Shown here piece by piece: positions 54,592 to 64,000 of a DNA stretch of 64,000 nt (its first letter is position 1; every line of letters begins with the position of its first letter). The notes beneath the pieces are model-generated. The model did not search any database and was not told the origin of the DNA. It saw only the letters and a program-made list of their open reading frames with translations. Origin of the DNA: Serinus canaria (lineage: Eukaryota > Chordata > Aves > Passeriformes > Fringillidae); NCBI RefSeq assembly GCF_022539315.1, contig NC_066313.1, positions 11,721,764-11,785,763 on the forward strand, read 5' to 3'. The position numbers were made by a program, and so were the translations under genes.

Positions 54592-54633
54592 CCACTGTTG
54601 TTGAGGGCTTGCTTGTGGTGAGCTGTCCTGAAC
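54592..54633 (-). CDS. TMPRSS15: TMPRSS15 Ser/Thr-rich linker exon, copy 2
   Basis: 42 nt, phase 1 both ends; acceptor tgtttgtccag, donor GTGG|GTGAGT. Encodes SGQLTTSKPSTTV. It differs from the neighbouring copy by one residue (Gln for Leu). Six Ser/Thr in 13 suggest O-glycosylation. Joined to LDLa1 it gives Ala-Glu-Cys. Confidence 0.88.
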
Positions 54634-54710
54634 CTGGACAAACACAACCCAAGGTTAGAATTCTACCCCTTGCTCCCTCCCTGCTCCTCCACACACACAG
54701 AGTTACTCAC

Positions 54711-54752
54711 CCACTGTTGTTGAGGGCTTGCTTGTAGTGAGCAGTCCTGAAC
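54711..54752 (-). CDS. TMPRSS15: TMPRSS15 Ser/Thr-rich linker exon, copy 1
   Basis: 42 nt, phase 1 both ends, with splice sites identical in form to those of copy 2. Encodes SGLLTTSKPSTTV. The intron between the two copies is only 77 nt, near the practical lower limit for splicing, so in some transcripts only one copy may be used. Confidence 0.85.
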
Positions 54753-55097
54753 CTGGACAAACACAACCCAAGGTTAGAACTCTACTTCTTGCACTCTGGG
54801 AGCACCTCTTGGGTTGGTTGTTTGGGCAGAATTAAGCAGCAGCCAATCTGGTTTTATATCTGCATTATTGCAGATATTAAAGAAAAAAAAAAAGGCAAAA
54901 AAAAAGCTCCCCACACTCCAGGTAATGATATGGTAGTGCCAGCTTGAGTGGGTTTGTCCTGAAGCTCAAGTGTCATAATAAACATAAGAAAAAATTATGT
55001 GTTTCAATTAACTTCAAAAGATTTATTTCCTCCTTTCACCTTCCCCCCACTAAAACAGGAGCAATTCTTTCTTGTCTTCCCCTGTAAAAGTTCTGAC

Positions 55098-55139
55098 CTG
55101 AAGTTGGTGTCAAGGAACTTGTAATTAAACTCGTGGGAT
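55098..55139 (-). CDS. TMPRSS15: TMPRSS15 Ser/Thr-rich linker exon
   Basis: 42 nt, phase 1 both ends; acceptor ttgtttcaacag, donor TCAG|GTCAGA. Encodes PTSLITSSLTPTS, preceded by an Asp split codon. Same length and phase as the duplicated exons, and similarly Ser/Thr-rich, suggesting an older member of the same series. Confidence 0.85.
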
Positions 55140-57394
55140 CTGTTGAAACAAGAAAAGTTATGAGAACTTCAGCATTAGTAGTAAAAAGTAAATGTCCATT
55201 ATCTGACAAATAAAATTGCTCTACAAATAAATTAGGAACCTCAAACCTATCTAGTGTTTGTCTATTTACATACAGGTGTACATATATACACTGTGGGTGT
55301 ACATATTTACATATGAACAAATGCCTAGGTAAATAAGCAGATTTGTATTAGTGATTGTAAACTGCAAAACATTCTGGAAAAATAGGATGTGTATTTTTGA
55401 TTGCTCCAACAGAAGTTCCACTTCATTGAGGATACACCTGGCATTTCCAGCTCCCAAAAATTCTTTGTTCTTTTCCTCTCTGAATTTGCTTTAGCATCCC
55501 TGTTTACTATTCCTACTTTCTAAATTAAGACTCAAATATGTGAGTAGAATGTTGATGTCTTTGTCTGGAAACAATCCCCAAGTCACTGCAGGTAATGGAT
55601 CCTGTGCCTCAGTTTATAGGATGAGAGGCCTGAAGGAATAAAGGATTTCTCTATAGTTTGTCACCCATCAGTTTTGTGGGCAGAAGCTGCTGACCACTGG
55701 CCATCGCCACCTTTTATTAGGTATTCCTGCTCTCCCAGACCTAGTGCACAAACTTGCAGGAGGATTTCCCACCAATTTTGGACCAAAACATGCTTATTTA
55801 GCAAATACTATTAAGTTGAACTGGGCCATTCTGGTTAGGTGCTTTCTGTGTCTACAAATTTAGGAAGACAGTTTCTTTGGCAGAGAGAGAGAAGAGCAGT
55901 GAATAGATGGACTGTTCTCACAGCTACTGCAGAGAAAAAAAGCTTAATTCATACTATCACAGCTTTTCAAAGAGATACACACACACATATATATATTTAC
56001 ACCAACGTATCTGTCTATACATTTACAACAGGATAACCAATTTAGAAGGAATTTAATGTTCCAAGACATAAAACCCAGATGCATGGAGGAGAAAACAATT
56101 CTAAGAAAACAGTTATCAGGGAGATACACCTTGAAAACTGTTGAAAAATTGTGGTAACTACAGATGTTCCCAAATATTACATGCACAAGTTGACAGCAAA
56201 ATCCCTAAAGGAAAACCCAGTGATAGAAGCAGTGGTGATATAAGCACAATTACTAGAAAATCTGACTAAAGTAGCAGGTTGAGATGGCAAAGAATGTTTT
56301 TAGGGTCAGCAGAGCCATAACCCTGCATCCAGCAGGTGTAAATGTACCCAGTATGGCAAAATGTGAGTATATTGGGACATTTGGACTGAAACATAAAGAA
56401 CAAGGAAGTAGACAATATTAAAACAAAAATACAAAAGTGACTTCAAGCAGACCCAAGGCCAAGCGGGAAGAAATTCACACCAGGAATACCTTTGCCACTC
56501 TAACCTTGGGTGCTGACAATTCCCAACGCCCTTCCCCTTTGCTTAGGAACCTCCCCAGTCTCCAAATTTTGCTTGAGGATGATTAGCAACATTGAACTTA
56601 GGACCAGGGGAGCATTGAGACAGCATACCAGAGGAAGGGACAGATAGGGGAAAAAACTGAATGTTAGCAGTTTAAGCTGTATCTTTGGGAACAGACACAG
56701 GACTTGCACACTTTGGACTATCCACGTTGGAAGGCCTGTAAGCAGACTGACAGTAACTCTTCCATCACTATGGCTGTCATTAGAGTATCAATAACTACTT
56801 GTCTCCTGAATTTATAGGGGCAGTTGTTTAGCTTCTGGTCTGGTCCCCTGTGCCCTGGAGAGTTGGTTTGTGATAATTTGAATGCAGTTTGTATGTGGCC
56901 ACCTGCACCTAGTGCTATAAAGCACTTACTGTATTGTTTATCTCTCTGGCTGACTTTTGGCAGGTTTGTGAGACTAAGTTTGTCTGCTTCATGTCTTATC
57001 ACAGGGATAGTGGAAGGAAAATCTGTCTGCCAACATTGCTTAGTAAATCAATAACCACAACGTCAGAGCAGGACTCCCCAGGCTGGTCTACCTCCCTAAA
57101 CCTGCAAAACCTTCAGCTTGCAGCTGGGCTGGTTAATGGAGACTCAACCTTTGGTTTGATGCTCTAATTAAGCTTCTACAGATTTTGTACAGACTACTAC
57201 AGATCACTCACTGCTTTCTCAAATAGTCAGAAATGGTGAAAGCAGCTAATTATCACTGAATGGACCCTGGCAGTCAAGCCCAAGCTGCAGCCAGGGCAGC
57301 TTTAGTAAGTTATGTGAGCTGAGCGTCAAGTCTTGTTTTCCTTCATCTTGCATTGGAAACAAAAATTAGTGTCTGCTTTGAGAAGGATACTGAC
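55140..57394. other. TMPRSS15 intron
   Basis: About 2.3 kb. No recognised gene. The stretch 56,460-57,170 has several overlapping open frames on both strands and a TATAAAG motif, but I cannot assign it to a known repeat. Confidence 0.5.
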
Positions 57395-57439
57395 CTGATG
57401 AGGTTAAAGGCGTTGTTGTAGTAGGATTTTCTGCAGCTA
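57395..57439 (-). CDS. TMPRSS15: TMPRSS15 Ser/Thr-rich linker exon
   Basis: 45 nt, phase 1 both ends; acceptor tttcttccag, donor TCAG|GTCAGT. Encodes AAENPTTTTPLTSS after a Val split codon. It corresponds in position to human DKLTTTSHLATPGNVS between SEA and LDLa1. Confidence 0.85.
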
Positions 57440-58337
57440 CTGGAAGAAAGCAAATTCATTATAAACTTCTTTTATAGCAGTGTCTAGTTTTAGATGACAG
57501 AAATAAAGATTAAAAAGAAATCAGCTGTGAGTATTTCTCATTGAATCACTGTCAGTGTCCTGCTTCCCTCCTTTGGCCTCATCCTGTTCCTAATCTTTTC
57601 TCAAACTCTGTGCTCTTCCCAAGGAAGAACGATCCCAAAATGGGTTGAGGTTTTGAAGTTTCAAAGCCGTTGCAGTCCATTTCAATCCTCAATCCCTATT
57701 GATTGTATTGCACATAGAATGTCTTCACCTGGGAAATCTCTCTCTAGGCTTTTTATCCTATACAGATTTGCAGAGCCCCTGTGTCTTAGAGAACAGTATT
57801 TAGAAGAGATGAATGAGTTAAAATTGACCTGGGATAGTTTACAAGAAAGAAAGTTACTTTTAATCACTGTGAAAACTCACTCCAAGCAAGTTGTGCCTGT
57901 GTGATACCTCTCTGCCTCTCTGAAATAGGAATGTCTCTAGCAGAACATATGGATATACATGATTCAAAAGTACCACATATGATTGTGATTGCTAATTAGT
58001 TACAATTATTTTATTGAAGCACTTCTGGTAGAATGGACAGGTGACTGCTCATGAGAAAAGAAGCATTTTAATGATCCACAGCAGTAAAAGTTTGACTACA
58101 AAGTTCATCAGTGGATGAATGTTTTAAGAGGCTCTTAATTATTTTTTTGGTGCCATTTCTGAAGTATAATGAGCAATCAGTTTCCACAGTGTTGTGCTGT
58201 AATTTGTAATAAACAAGCAGTAAAGAGAACTAAATATGCTCAGACTCTGAACTTAGCCTTTGACTACTTGAAGTACTTAGCAAAAAATGCAGCTTTTAGT
58301 ATAGATTAAGAGACATGGCACAGCAGATTGCCACTCC

Positions 58338-58523
58338 TCAGTTTTTGCTTAATAGTAACTCCAGCAGGTCTTCAAATGTCACCTTATCAACTTCTGCTTC
58401 AAAGAATTCAGATTGTTTTTTAACCTCATCCTCAGTGAAGGGCTGTTTTGAAGATTTATAAAGGTAAACAAAAAGGATTCCCACTGATCTTGAAGGGCTT
58501 CCATTTAGACTTTGATATATTTT
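58338..58523 (-). other. Unassigned coding-like open frame
   Basis: 61 codons open from an upstream TAG (58,524-58,526) to TGA (58,338-58,340), with no ATG at the start. The last part reads QPFTEDEVKKQSEFFEAEV, DKVTFEDLLELLLSKN: charged, amphipathic and much more protein-like than its surroundings. An AAAACAG precedes the Pro-Phe-Thr. I do not recognise the protein. It could be a decayed retrocopy, an exon of another gene, or chance. Confidence 0.3.
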
Positions 58524-59086
58524 CTAGTTTCTTACATAAAATATCTGTATATTTACAGAATTTAAAGCTACCTAGTCCTCAAAGCCCTGCTCCTTTCTCC
58601 ACCGCTTCCATTTACCTAGGCTCTACAGGAATATGGAGCCTGTTCCCTGAGTGCACTGCTCCCAAAGCAGTTTTTCTACAGGACATATTTTTCAGTAAAT
58701 GAGTCTTTACTCACTGCAACTCTAAGCCCTTTTCTCATTCTTAAGCAGAACAAAATTGTAACTGTATTTACTTAGGAAATAACATGGTTGGGGCTTAATT
58801 GCTTTAATTAGAGGGCTAAAAATTACAAATATTATGCTTCATAAGAGGTGAAATTGAGTGGTTTTCACTGGGAAACCATTACTTTGCCCTTTACTCCCTC
58901 CCTAGGGAATATACACAATGCTGGCTCATACTTTCTAGTAGAAAAGGTTGTAAATTCTTTAAGCTGCTACTGAAAGTTATGTAATGGGGGAGGAGAGTGC
59001 CCAAGAGAAAAAGTAAGAATCCAATTGCTGTCTGGGAGATAAAGCTTTTATTCCTGCTACCTGTAGTTCTGAAGGATTTTTAAAAT

Positions 59087-59146
59087 TAAAAACAAAACCC
59101 AAAAAACAAACAAACAAAACCCCAAACAAACAAACAAACAAAACCC
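59087..59146. repeat. AAAC-rich simple repeat
   Basis: Runs of AAAC and AAACAAAC mixed with CCC, directly upstream (in + coordinates) of the SEA exon's donor. Confidence 0.85.
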
Positions 59147-59172
59147 TCAAATAAAAAGCTTACTATTATTAC

Positions 59173-59271
59173 CTGTGATTTGTATGCTGTTCACATCAAT
59201 TTTCAAAGCCTTGGTAGGATTAGGGTTATTTGCAATGACACCCAAAACCAGCTCATGTTTTATTTTCTCAA
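59173..59271 (-). CDS. TMPRSS15: TMPRSS15 SEA domain, last exon
   Basis: Ends ATC ACA G|GTAATA (phase 1). Reads EKIKHELVLGVIANNPNPTK, ALKIDVNSIQIT; human ENVKEELIQGLEANKSSQLV, TFHIDLNSVDIL. The start is uncertain. The better acceptor (TTTTACCCAG) would start the exon at 59,281 and add MVTV, matching human WVSD. However, it is out of phase with the preceding exon's donor. The AACAG acceptor giving a start at 59,271 restores the frame (Phe split codon). Confidence 0.85.
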
Positions 59272-60960
59272 CTGTTACCATCTGGGTAAAATAAAGGGTG
59301 AGGATCACAACCACACTAGTAATACAAAACAGAGAAATGAATTGGTTATTTCAGCTGATGAAAAAAACCTGCTGTATGACATCACCTAGACAATATTTCA
59401 TTCCAACACTGGATCCATTGGCAAAGGCAGATTGTTTTGTAAATATTGACTGGCAAAGATGACCTAAAGAAACATCTCTTAATCATCAGGTCAGACTGAA
59501 TCTTGGAGGAACTTTGTTTTTCTTTATCTACTCTTACTCTCACTATCAGAAAAAAACCCAAGACAACATCCCTTTCAATTGCCGCAGTGGAGCTGAATTT
59601 GAGGAAAACTAAATTAGCTCAACCTTTGTTCAACAGGTCTATTAGTTTTAGCCCTAAAATACTGAAGGTGAACCTGGAAGTATTATGAAAATTGTATAAC
59701 ATGGCAAAATATGATTCAAAGTGACCACTTCTATAAAGCAAATCTGTGGATTCTGCATTTTTGCAGATCTGCTGTGTGATTGCCTGGATTCTCACGAGGA
59801 AACAACGATGGCTGAAAACAAAGACATTTAGAAAGTGTGGTTAAACCACATTTAACTTCTATTAATTTTATCCAGAGTGTTTTCTGTTTGTTCTCTCCAT
59901 CCTTTCTAGACACTATTATGAAGTTTTCTGTTTGCAGCTAGAGTAAGGTAATGTTGAAGTATGACACCTGCCAAAGATAAACATTTTCTCCTTTACTTAA
60001 ATTTAGGTGTAAACTTTTTTACCCTTAACTACCCACTGGCAACTGACTCAGCAGTGCTCTTTGTAAGGAGTGATTAATCCTGCCGTTTTGCTGAGCATAG
60101 TTTGTAGTTTGCAATATGTAGAAAAGCTCTCCTTCTCTCATGGTTCTGATAACCTCTAGGCCATGCTGAGCAAACAAAAGCTTTTATTGCTCTCCTTGTG
60201 ACTCAGCAGCAGCGTTTCAAGGGTGAAATGCCAAGCAGATTGCCTGAAGGGGTAAACACTTTTTAAATGAAAAGAAAGTAATGTCTGAGACAAAGTTATT
60301 CGATGCAGAAGGGAGGACAGATCTTTACTGTTGTATTAAAAACAAGATCCAACGTTCAAAACCAGCAGATTTTCTGCAATTTCTATGATTGTTGTGTCAA
60401 GATACAGTGGTGGGATGAGCTTTGCCAACACAGTTACTTACAGTGCAGATATCTAGATTCCCATTTTGGTTGACAGAAAGAAATAAGCTGTTCTTTGGCA
60501 TAATTGGTCTCCTCCTAAAAGGCATCTAAATGGGCCAGGTGAGAACACTAAAAACCCAACACTTGCAAAGGCAGTCTTGAGCAAACCACTCACAGATGTC
60601 TCCATCTTCCATGCCCAAATTTTGATGAGAGCAGTCCCTTCCTTTGTGCAGAAATCAAATTTCCTGACTGGATCTACCTTAACAAGGACAACATTTGGAG
60701 GTGGCCTACTCCTGCTGCTGTGAAGTCCATTCATTTTATGTTATGTAATCCTTCATAAAGTGATCATACTCTGCTTTCTAGCTAATAGGGTTATGTCCTC
60801 ACTATTCCAATCAAAAGACTGCTGCAATTTAAATCTGCTTCCCATTACTGATATTCATGGTCAGAAAATATCCCAATATCTTGCTTGTGGTTTTTATCCC
60901 AAGGACAGTAATTCAAATAAACTAATCTCCTCCACATATTTATCAACTTCATGTACTTAC
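59272..60960. other. TMPRSS15 intron
   Basis: 1.7 kb, GT-AG by either acceptor. Open frames at 59,503-59,688 and 60,453-60,734 have no motif. Confidence 0.55.
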
Positions 60961-61031
60961 ACTGATACCACAAGAACATGTGGTAGCACAGAACTATTGA
61001 TCTGTTTTCATGTGAGGTGTACTTTAATTTT
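60961..61031 (-). CDS. TMPRSS15: TMPRSS15 SEA domain, middle exon (boundaries uncertain)
   Basis: Core residues SHENRSIVLCYHMFLWYQ match human FENGSIIVVFDLFFAQ. The donor CAGT|GTAAGT is good (phase 1; human probably also splits the following Trp codon). The 5' edge at 61,031 (CCCAG) is the only AG giving the required phase 2 with a fair tract, but it adds about seven residues to the human length. A second choice is 61,001 (AAACAG), which would drop the ENR. The SEA fold is extracellular and membrane-proximal. Confidence 0.7.
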
Positions 61032-62342
61032 CTGGGTTCACCTATGAGACAGCCAATTATACCATTCATTTCCCAGGGTTTTTCAGTTCTGCTAGGGTCA
61101 ATCTTTTACCCTCTGTTTTGTTCTGTGTGTCATTAGACTTCTCTTGATTTAAAACTTGAGTTACTGGTGGTGACATGAGACCTCAGTTTAAGCAGTTTTA
61201 CAGAAGAAAACTCAGCACAAGCCTATAAATTTTCCATTCTAAATAGTTTGTTACCTTTCTCACTCTTCCATTTTTCGTTCTAAATCAACAGTCCCAGGGA
61301 CCATCACTTTTTTTTCATCTAATCCTAAAGGAAGTTTTAAGAGAAAAAATATGTCCTGGAGCTTCATCCTCTTTAGAGGGCCTTATCTAAATTCTAAAAA
61401 TGTTTAGATTTTGTTTTTTTTTTTTTCTTAATCTATTCACAGTCCACAGAAGAACTGTCTAAATTACTAGTATCCCTGTCTCCTGCCTATATTTTAAGTA
61501 AACTTTGTTATATACAATTACCTGGTCTCTGATGTCAATCTGTCATGGTCATCTTCTGATTTCCTGTAGAAAAAGAAGCAACAATAAAAAAGAAAAAGAA
61601 AAGCCACAACCAACACCACATGGTTCCCATTGAGATTAGAATGCTTTGAAGAGGATGGGAGCACATCCTGGAACTGTGTAATAATGAGAGACAGTGTCAC
61701 ACGAGTTCTGCTGAATCAGGACCTTATTAACAATAGTGCAGATGGAATTACCACCACAGACCTGGCTGTATAACTTTTGTCAGCTGGCCTTCAGTAGGAC
61801 AGCCCACACCCCAGAATATTGAAAATGAGCTTCACTAAATGAAGCAGAGTCACAGAATCTTTAGGACACAGAGGCTGCAGCTTTTCCTGGTGTCAAATGA
61901 CAGCCTTACTTGTTAAATAGGCTTAGTAATGTGAATTAAGTGGATCAGCGTCCATAGGGACATATGAGTGCCTGAGCCTCCAGGCTTATGCCAGGAGATC
62001 TCTAACCTGAAACTTGTTCTAGATGGCAAGGATCAGCAACCCTGCAAACAGCACCTCTGCAAAAAAATAATTCAGCACTTCTTTGAAATATGGAATTTTT
62101 CTGAGTGGGTGTTTGGGCTCAGCCTTACTGGTTTGGTCAAGGCAGGGGCACACATCAGCTTGAGAAGGAAGTTTGCCCGAGGAAACACACTGGTGTCAAA
62201 CTGAGCACATTGGAAGATGTAAGATGTGAGAGGAATAACATTCCCAAGGATGTCTTGATAATCAAGGTAAATACTTCTGAGAGAAATATCTAAGTAAGGA
62301 CTTTTGACATTTCTTTTCAAAGTTAAATTAAGCTGTACCTAC
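61032..62342. other. TMPRSS15 intron region
   Basis: 1.3 kb containing the candidate microexon and a T14-type run near 61,413-61,426. The open frame at 61,518-61,700 (-) covers the microexon only by reading through its polypyrimidine tract. Confidence 0.55.
61522..61563 (-). other. TMPRSS15: Candidate extra SEA microexon
   Basis: 42 nt between a very strong polypyrimidine acceptor (gcttctttttctacag) and CCAG|GTAATT. It is phase 2 both ends, exactly fitting the gap between the exons at 62,343 and 61,031. It would insert Lys then SEDDHDRLTSET. Human has no counterpart, so it may be a lineage-specific or alternative exon, or a chance splice-site pair. Confidence 0.35.
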
Positions 62343-62410
62343 TTGAACTGGGAGACTTCACATCTTTCAAACTTGTATTTCAGATCACCTTCTTGGAAGA
62401 TATTTTGTAT
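62343..62410 (-). CDS. TMPRSS15: TMPRSS15 SEA domain, second exon
   Basis: 68 nt, phase 0 in, phase 2 out (TTC AA|GTAGGT). Encodes IQNIFQEGDLKYKFERCEVS then QF; human IDEIFLSSNLKNEYKNSRVL, QF. Length of the segment equals human with no gap. Confidence 0.92.
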
Positions 62411-62439
62411 CTATATAAAAAAGAGACATCTTGAACCAA

Positions 62440-62535
62440 TACAATAATTAAAAAATTAAATAATAATATAATACTATAATATTATAAAATAATATATAAA
62501 TAAAATAAATATTAATAATAATAAAATATACACAC
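62440..62535. repeat. AT-rich low-complexity tract
   Basis: Almost entirely A and T with repeated TAATAA/TAAAATAA units, within the 361-nt intron between the first two SEA exons. Confidence 0.85.
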
Positions 62536-62771
62536 ATTCTCATACTATAATCATGGTTTCAGTACTAAATGACTTTTTCTAGACTACAGAAGCAAGGCAT
62601 TTCTTTGATGATTCACTGATTTTTTCAAATGAGGAATATATTGGGTTCTGACCAGGCTTAGGGCCTGAAATAACTTTTTTGGAAAGAAAAAGCCATCAAC
62701 AGTAGTTAATGTTAAGGAACTAATGTACCTACAAATACTCTTGAATAAACCACAAGCTGATAGGTTCTTAC

Positions 62772-62902
62772 CAATTTTTCGACATCAAAGGCAAGGACTT
62801 TGAAATCAGCTGAGGAACTGTTTTGTAAGGTTGAAGTGAAAGATGTACCAGAGACTATTTTTAATATTCCCATATACCTGTGAGTATTCACATCTGCTTC
62901 AG
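62772..62902 (-). CDS. TMPRSS15: TMPRSS15 SEA domain, first exon found
   Basis: 131 nt, phase 1 in, phase 0 out (TTG|GTAAGA). Reads EADVNTHRYMGILKIVSGTS, FTSTLQNSSSADFKVLAFDV, EKL; human ATFKITSGVTYNPNLQ, DKLSVDFKVLAFDL, QQM. DFKVLAFD is identical to human. The acceptor (tttttcattatctag) needs a preceding phase-1 exon that should encode the cytoplasmic tail and signal anchor. Confidence 0.95.
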
Positions 62903-64000
62903 CTAGATAATGAAAAAAAAAGATGTTTTAATTATATAGAAATAAATGAAAAATATTACATTAGATTTTATTTCACACAGATCATCAATGCAATAATTTC
63001 TAGGATTTTTTTTACTTATTTGTGATCAGAGATGTTCTGCCTGGTGCTGAGTTTAAAGAAAAAGATAGACTTTTTATGTTTACAACAGCTATGATGGTAA
63101 TAACATTTTCTGAATTCTATTTGCCCTTAGGTCTCATTACTTTCAATTTGTTTTAGATGCTGTTTTCCTGCAACACTGTGAGTGCATGAAGGATAAAATG
63201 ATATGCCCAGTTATGTCTAACCCAGGGGCAGAGATAAATGGGAAGGCAAATAGTTAATTAAGAATATTTTGTGTGTTCTGGATTAAAAAAATATTATGAA
63301 TTATTGCCTCACACTTAATGTATTTTTGCTGTGCCCTTTTTCATATATGTACCCTGGTTTCAATGACAGCACTGGAAACATCAAGTGTCAGAATAGTTAC
63401 ACTATATTTGACCTGACCCTTCTCACCAATAAATACATGAAATTCTGGGAGAATTTATAAAAAAAATTAGACAGCTGGTCATTGCTGCAAATTTAATCTT
63501 GATTTTAATAAGCTACAGGACATGAGGTATACATAAAGGAATTCATCACACATTAAAAAAATATTTCTTCACTGTGTAACACACTGGAAATTCTCAGAAA
63601 ATATCTGAATTAAAGTTGATTGACAGGAAATGATTTTTGCTTACTGGTTGCAGTACCAGTGGTATTTTAGGTTGTGTTTGAAGGCATTAACATCAAAGCA
63701 AGTTTTAAGACAAAAGCAAAGGTCAGGGACTGAAATATTATAGTTCATGGCTTAAACATTGTTATGAAGGAGTTTTGCCCATTATGGCAAAACTGCATAA
63801 AGAGGCTGTGACCACCAAAGTCCTCTCCTCTCTAACAGGAACCTGGGCATTCCCACCTGGCCCAAACATATATTAATCCACTGGATTCTGTGTTTTTCAA
63901 GAAACCCTCACCACCAAGAAGAACAACAGGATGCCATCAGGCTCCATGGAGTGTTGATATTTTCTACTTAATCTGTCTCCACCTTACTCTCCCCTTCCAA
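62903..64000. other. 5' intron of TMPRSS15 (window edge)
   Basis: AT-rich. I searched the minus strand for a signal-anchor exon (a short basic tail then about 22 hydrophobic residues ending in phase 1) and found none convincing, so exon 1 and the promoter probably lie beyond 64,000. Confidence 0.55.

Larger units (their letters stand above)
54557..54794. repeat. 119-bp tandem duplication carrying a linker exon
   Basis: Two head-to-tail copies, about 54,557-54,675 and 54,676-54,794, offset exactly 119 bp, with about seven mismatches by eye. Each contains one complete 42-nt coding exon with its acceptor and donor. Confidence 0.95.
57440..59172. other. TMPRSS15 intron
   Basis: 1.7 kb, GT-AG. 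Contains an unexplained coding-like open frame on the minus strand (58,338-58,523) and an AAAC/ACAAA-rich run (59,087-59,146). Confidence 0.6.

Noticed and set aside
56460..57170. Possible LTR-like segment with TATAAAG and many overlapping frames
   Set aside because: No TG...CA ends, no repeat pair and no retroviral motif seen.
59759..59801. Minus-strand AIVVSS between TTCAG and GTGAG as a SEA exon
   Set aside because: Weak resemblance to human SIIVV only; a better-matching exon exists.
61259..61283. 25-nt minus-strand stretch between AG and GT (NGRVRK) as the SEA middle exon
   Set aside because: Phases fit, but it lacks the hydrophobic SEA strand. The 60,961-61,031 exon matches human far better.
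63917..63967. Minus-strand MEPDGILLFFLV followed by a GTGAGG donor-like site, as a possible TMPRSS15 exon 1
   Set aside because: Too short for a signal anchor, lacks the basic cytoplasmic tail, and the phase does not clearly fit the first SEA exon.

Overview
The window is vertebrate nuclear DNA, almost certainly from a bird. It carries several CR1 retrotransposon tails ending in the ATTCTATGATTCTRTG-type 3' repeat. It also has short spliced exons with GT-AG introns, and the order CHODL then TMPRSS15 on opposite strands, as in other amniotes. I cannot name the species.

Layout. Positions 1 to about 8,750 hold the 3' part of CHODL (chondrolectin) on the + strand: the juxtamembrane stalk exon, the transmembrane exon and the terminal cytoplasmic-tail exon. 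The C-type lectin exons lie to the left of the window. A gene-poor stretch (about 8.8-12.0 kb) follows. From about 12.0 kb to 62.9 kb the minus strand carries TMPRSS15 (enteropeptidase, the brush-border protease that activates trypsinogen), tail-to-tail with CHODL. I placed 28 coding exons by matching residues and checking that intron phases join. Read 5' to 3' (high to low coordinate) they encode a SEA domain, a Ser/Thr-rich linker, LDLa1, CUB1, MAM, CUB2, LDLa2, an SRCR-like domain and a complete trypsin-type protease ending at 12,702. The first exon (cytoplasmic tail and signal anchor) was not found and is probably to the right of 64,000. All protease-domain hallmarks are intact, so the gene looks functional.

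Points that stand out: a 119-bp tandem duplication that copies a whole linker exon with its splice sites; a weakened basic exosite in the protease (R-E-T-K where human has R-R-R-K); a GC-AG intron; a long UG tract just inside the intron after a CUB1 exon; an odd splice junction and a possible extra microexon in the SEA region; a G-quadruplex motif beside a strong unused-looking splice acceptor in the last CHODL intron; and an unexplained coding-like open frame inside a TMPRSS15 intron. Most other open frames are short, overlap repeats or run antisense to exons, and show no sign of being genes.
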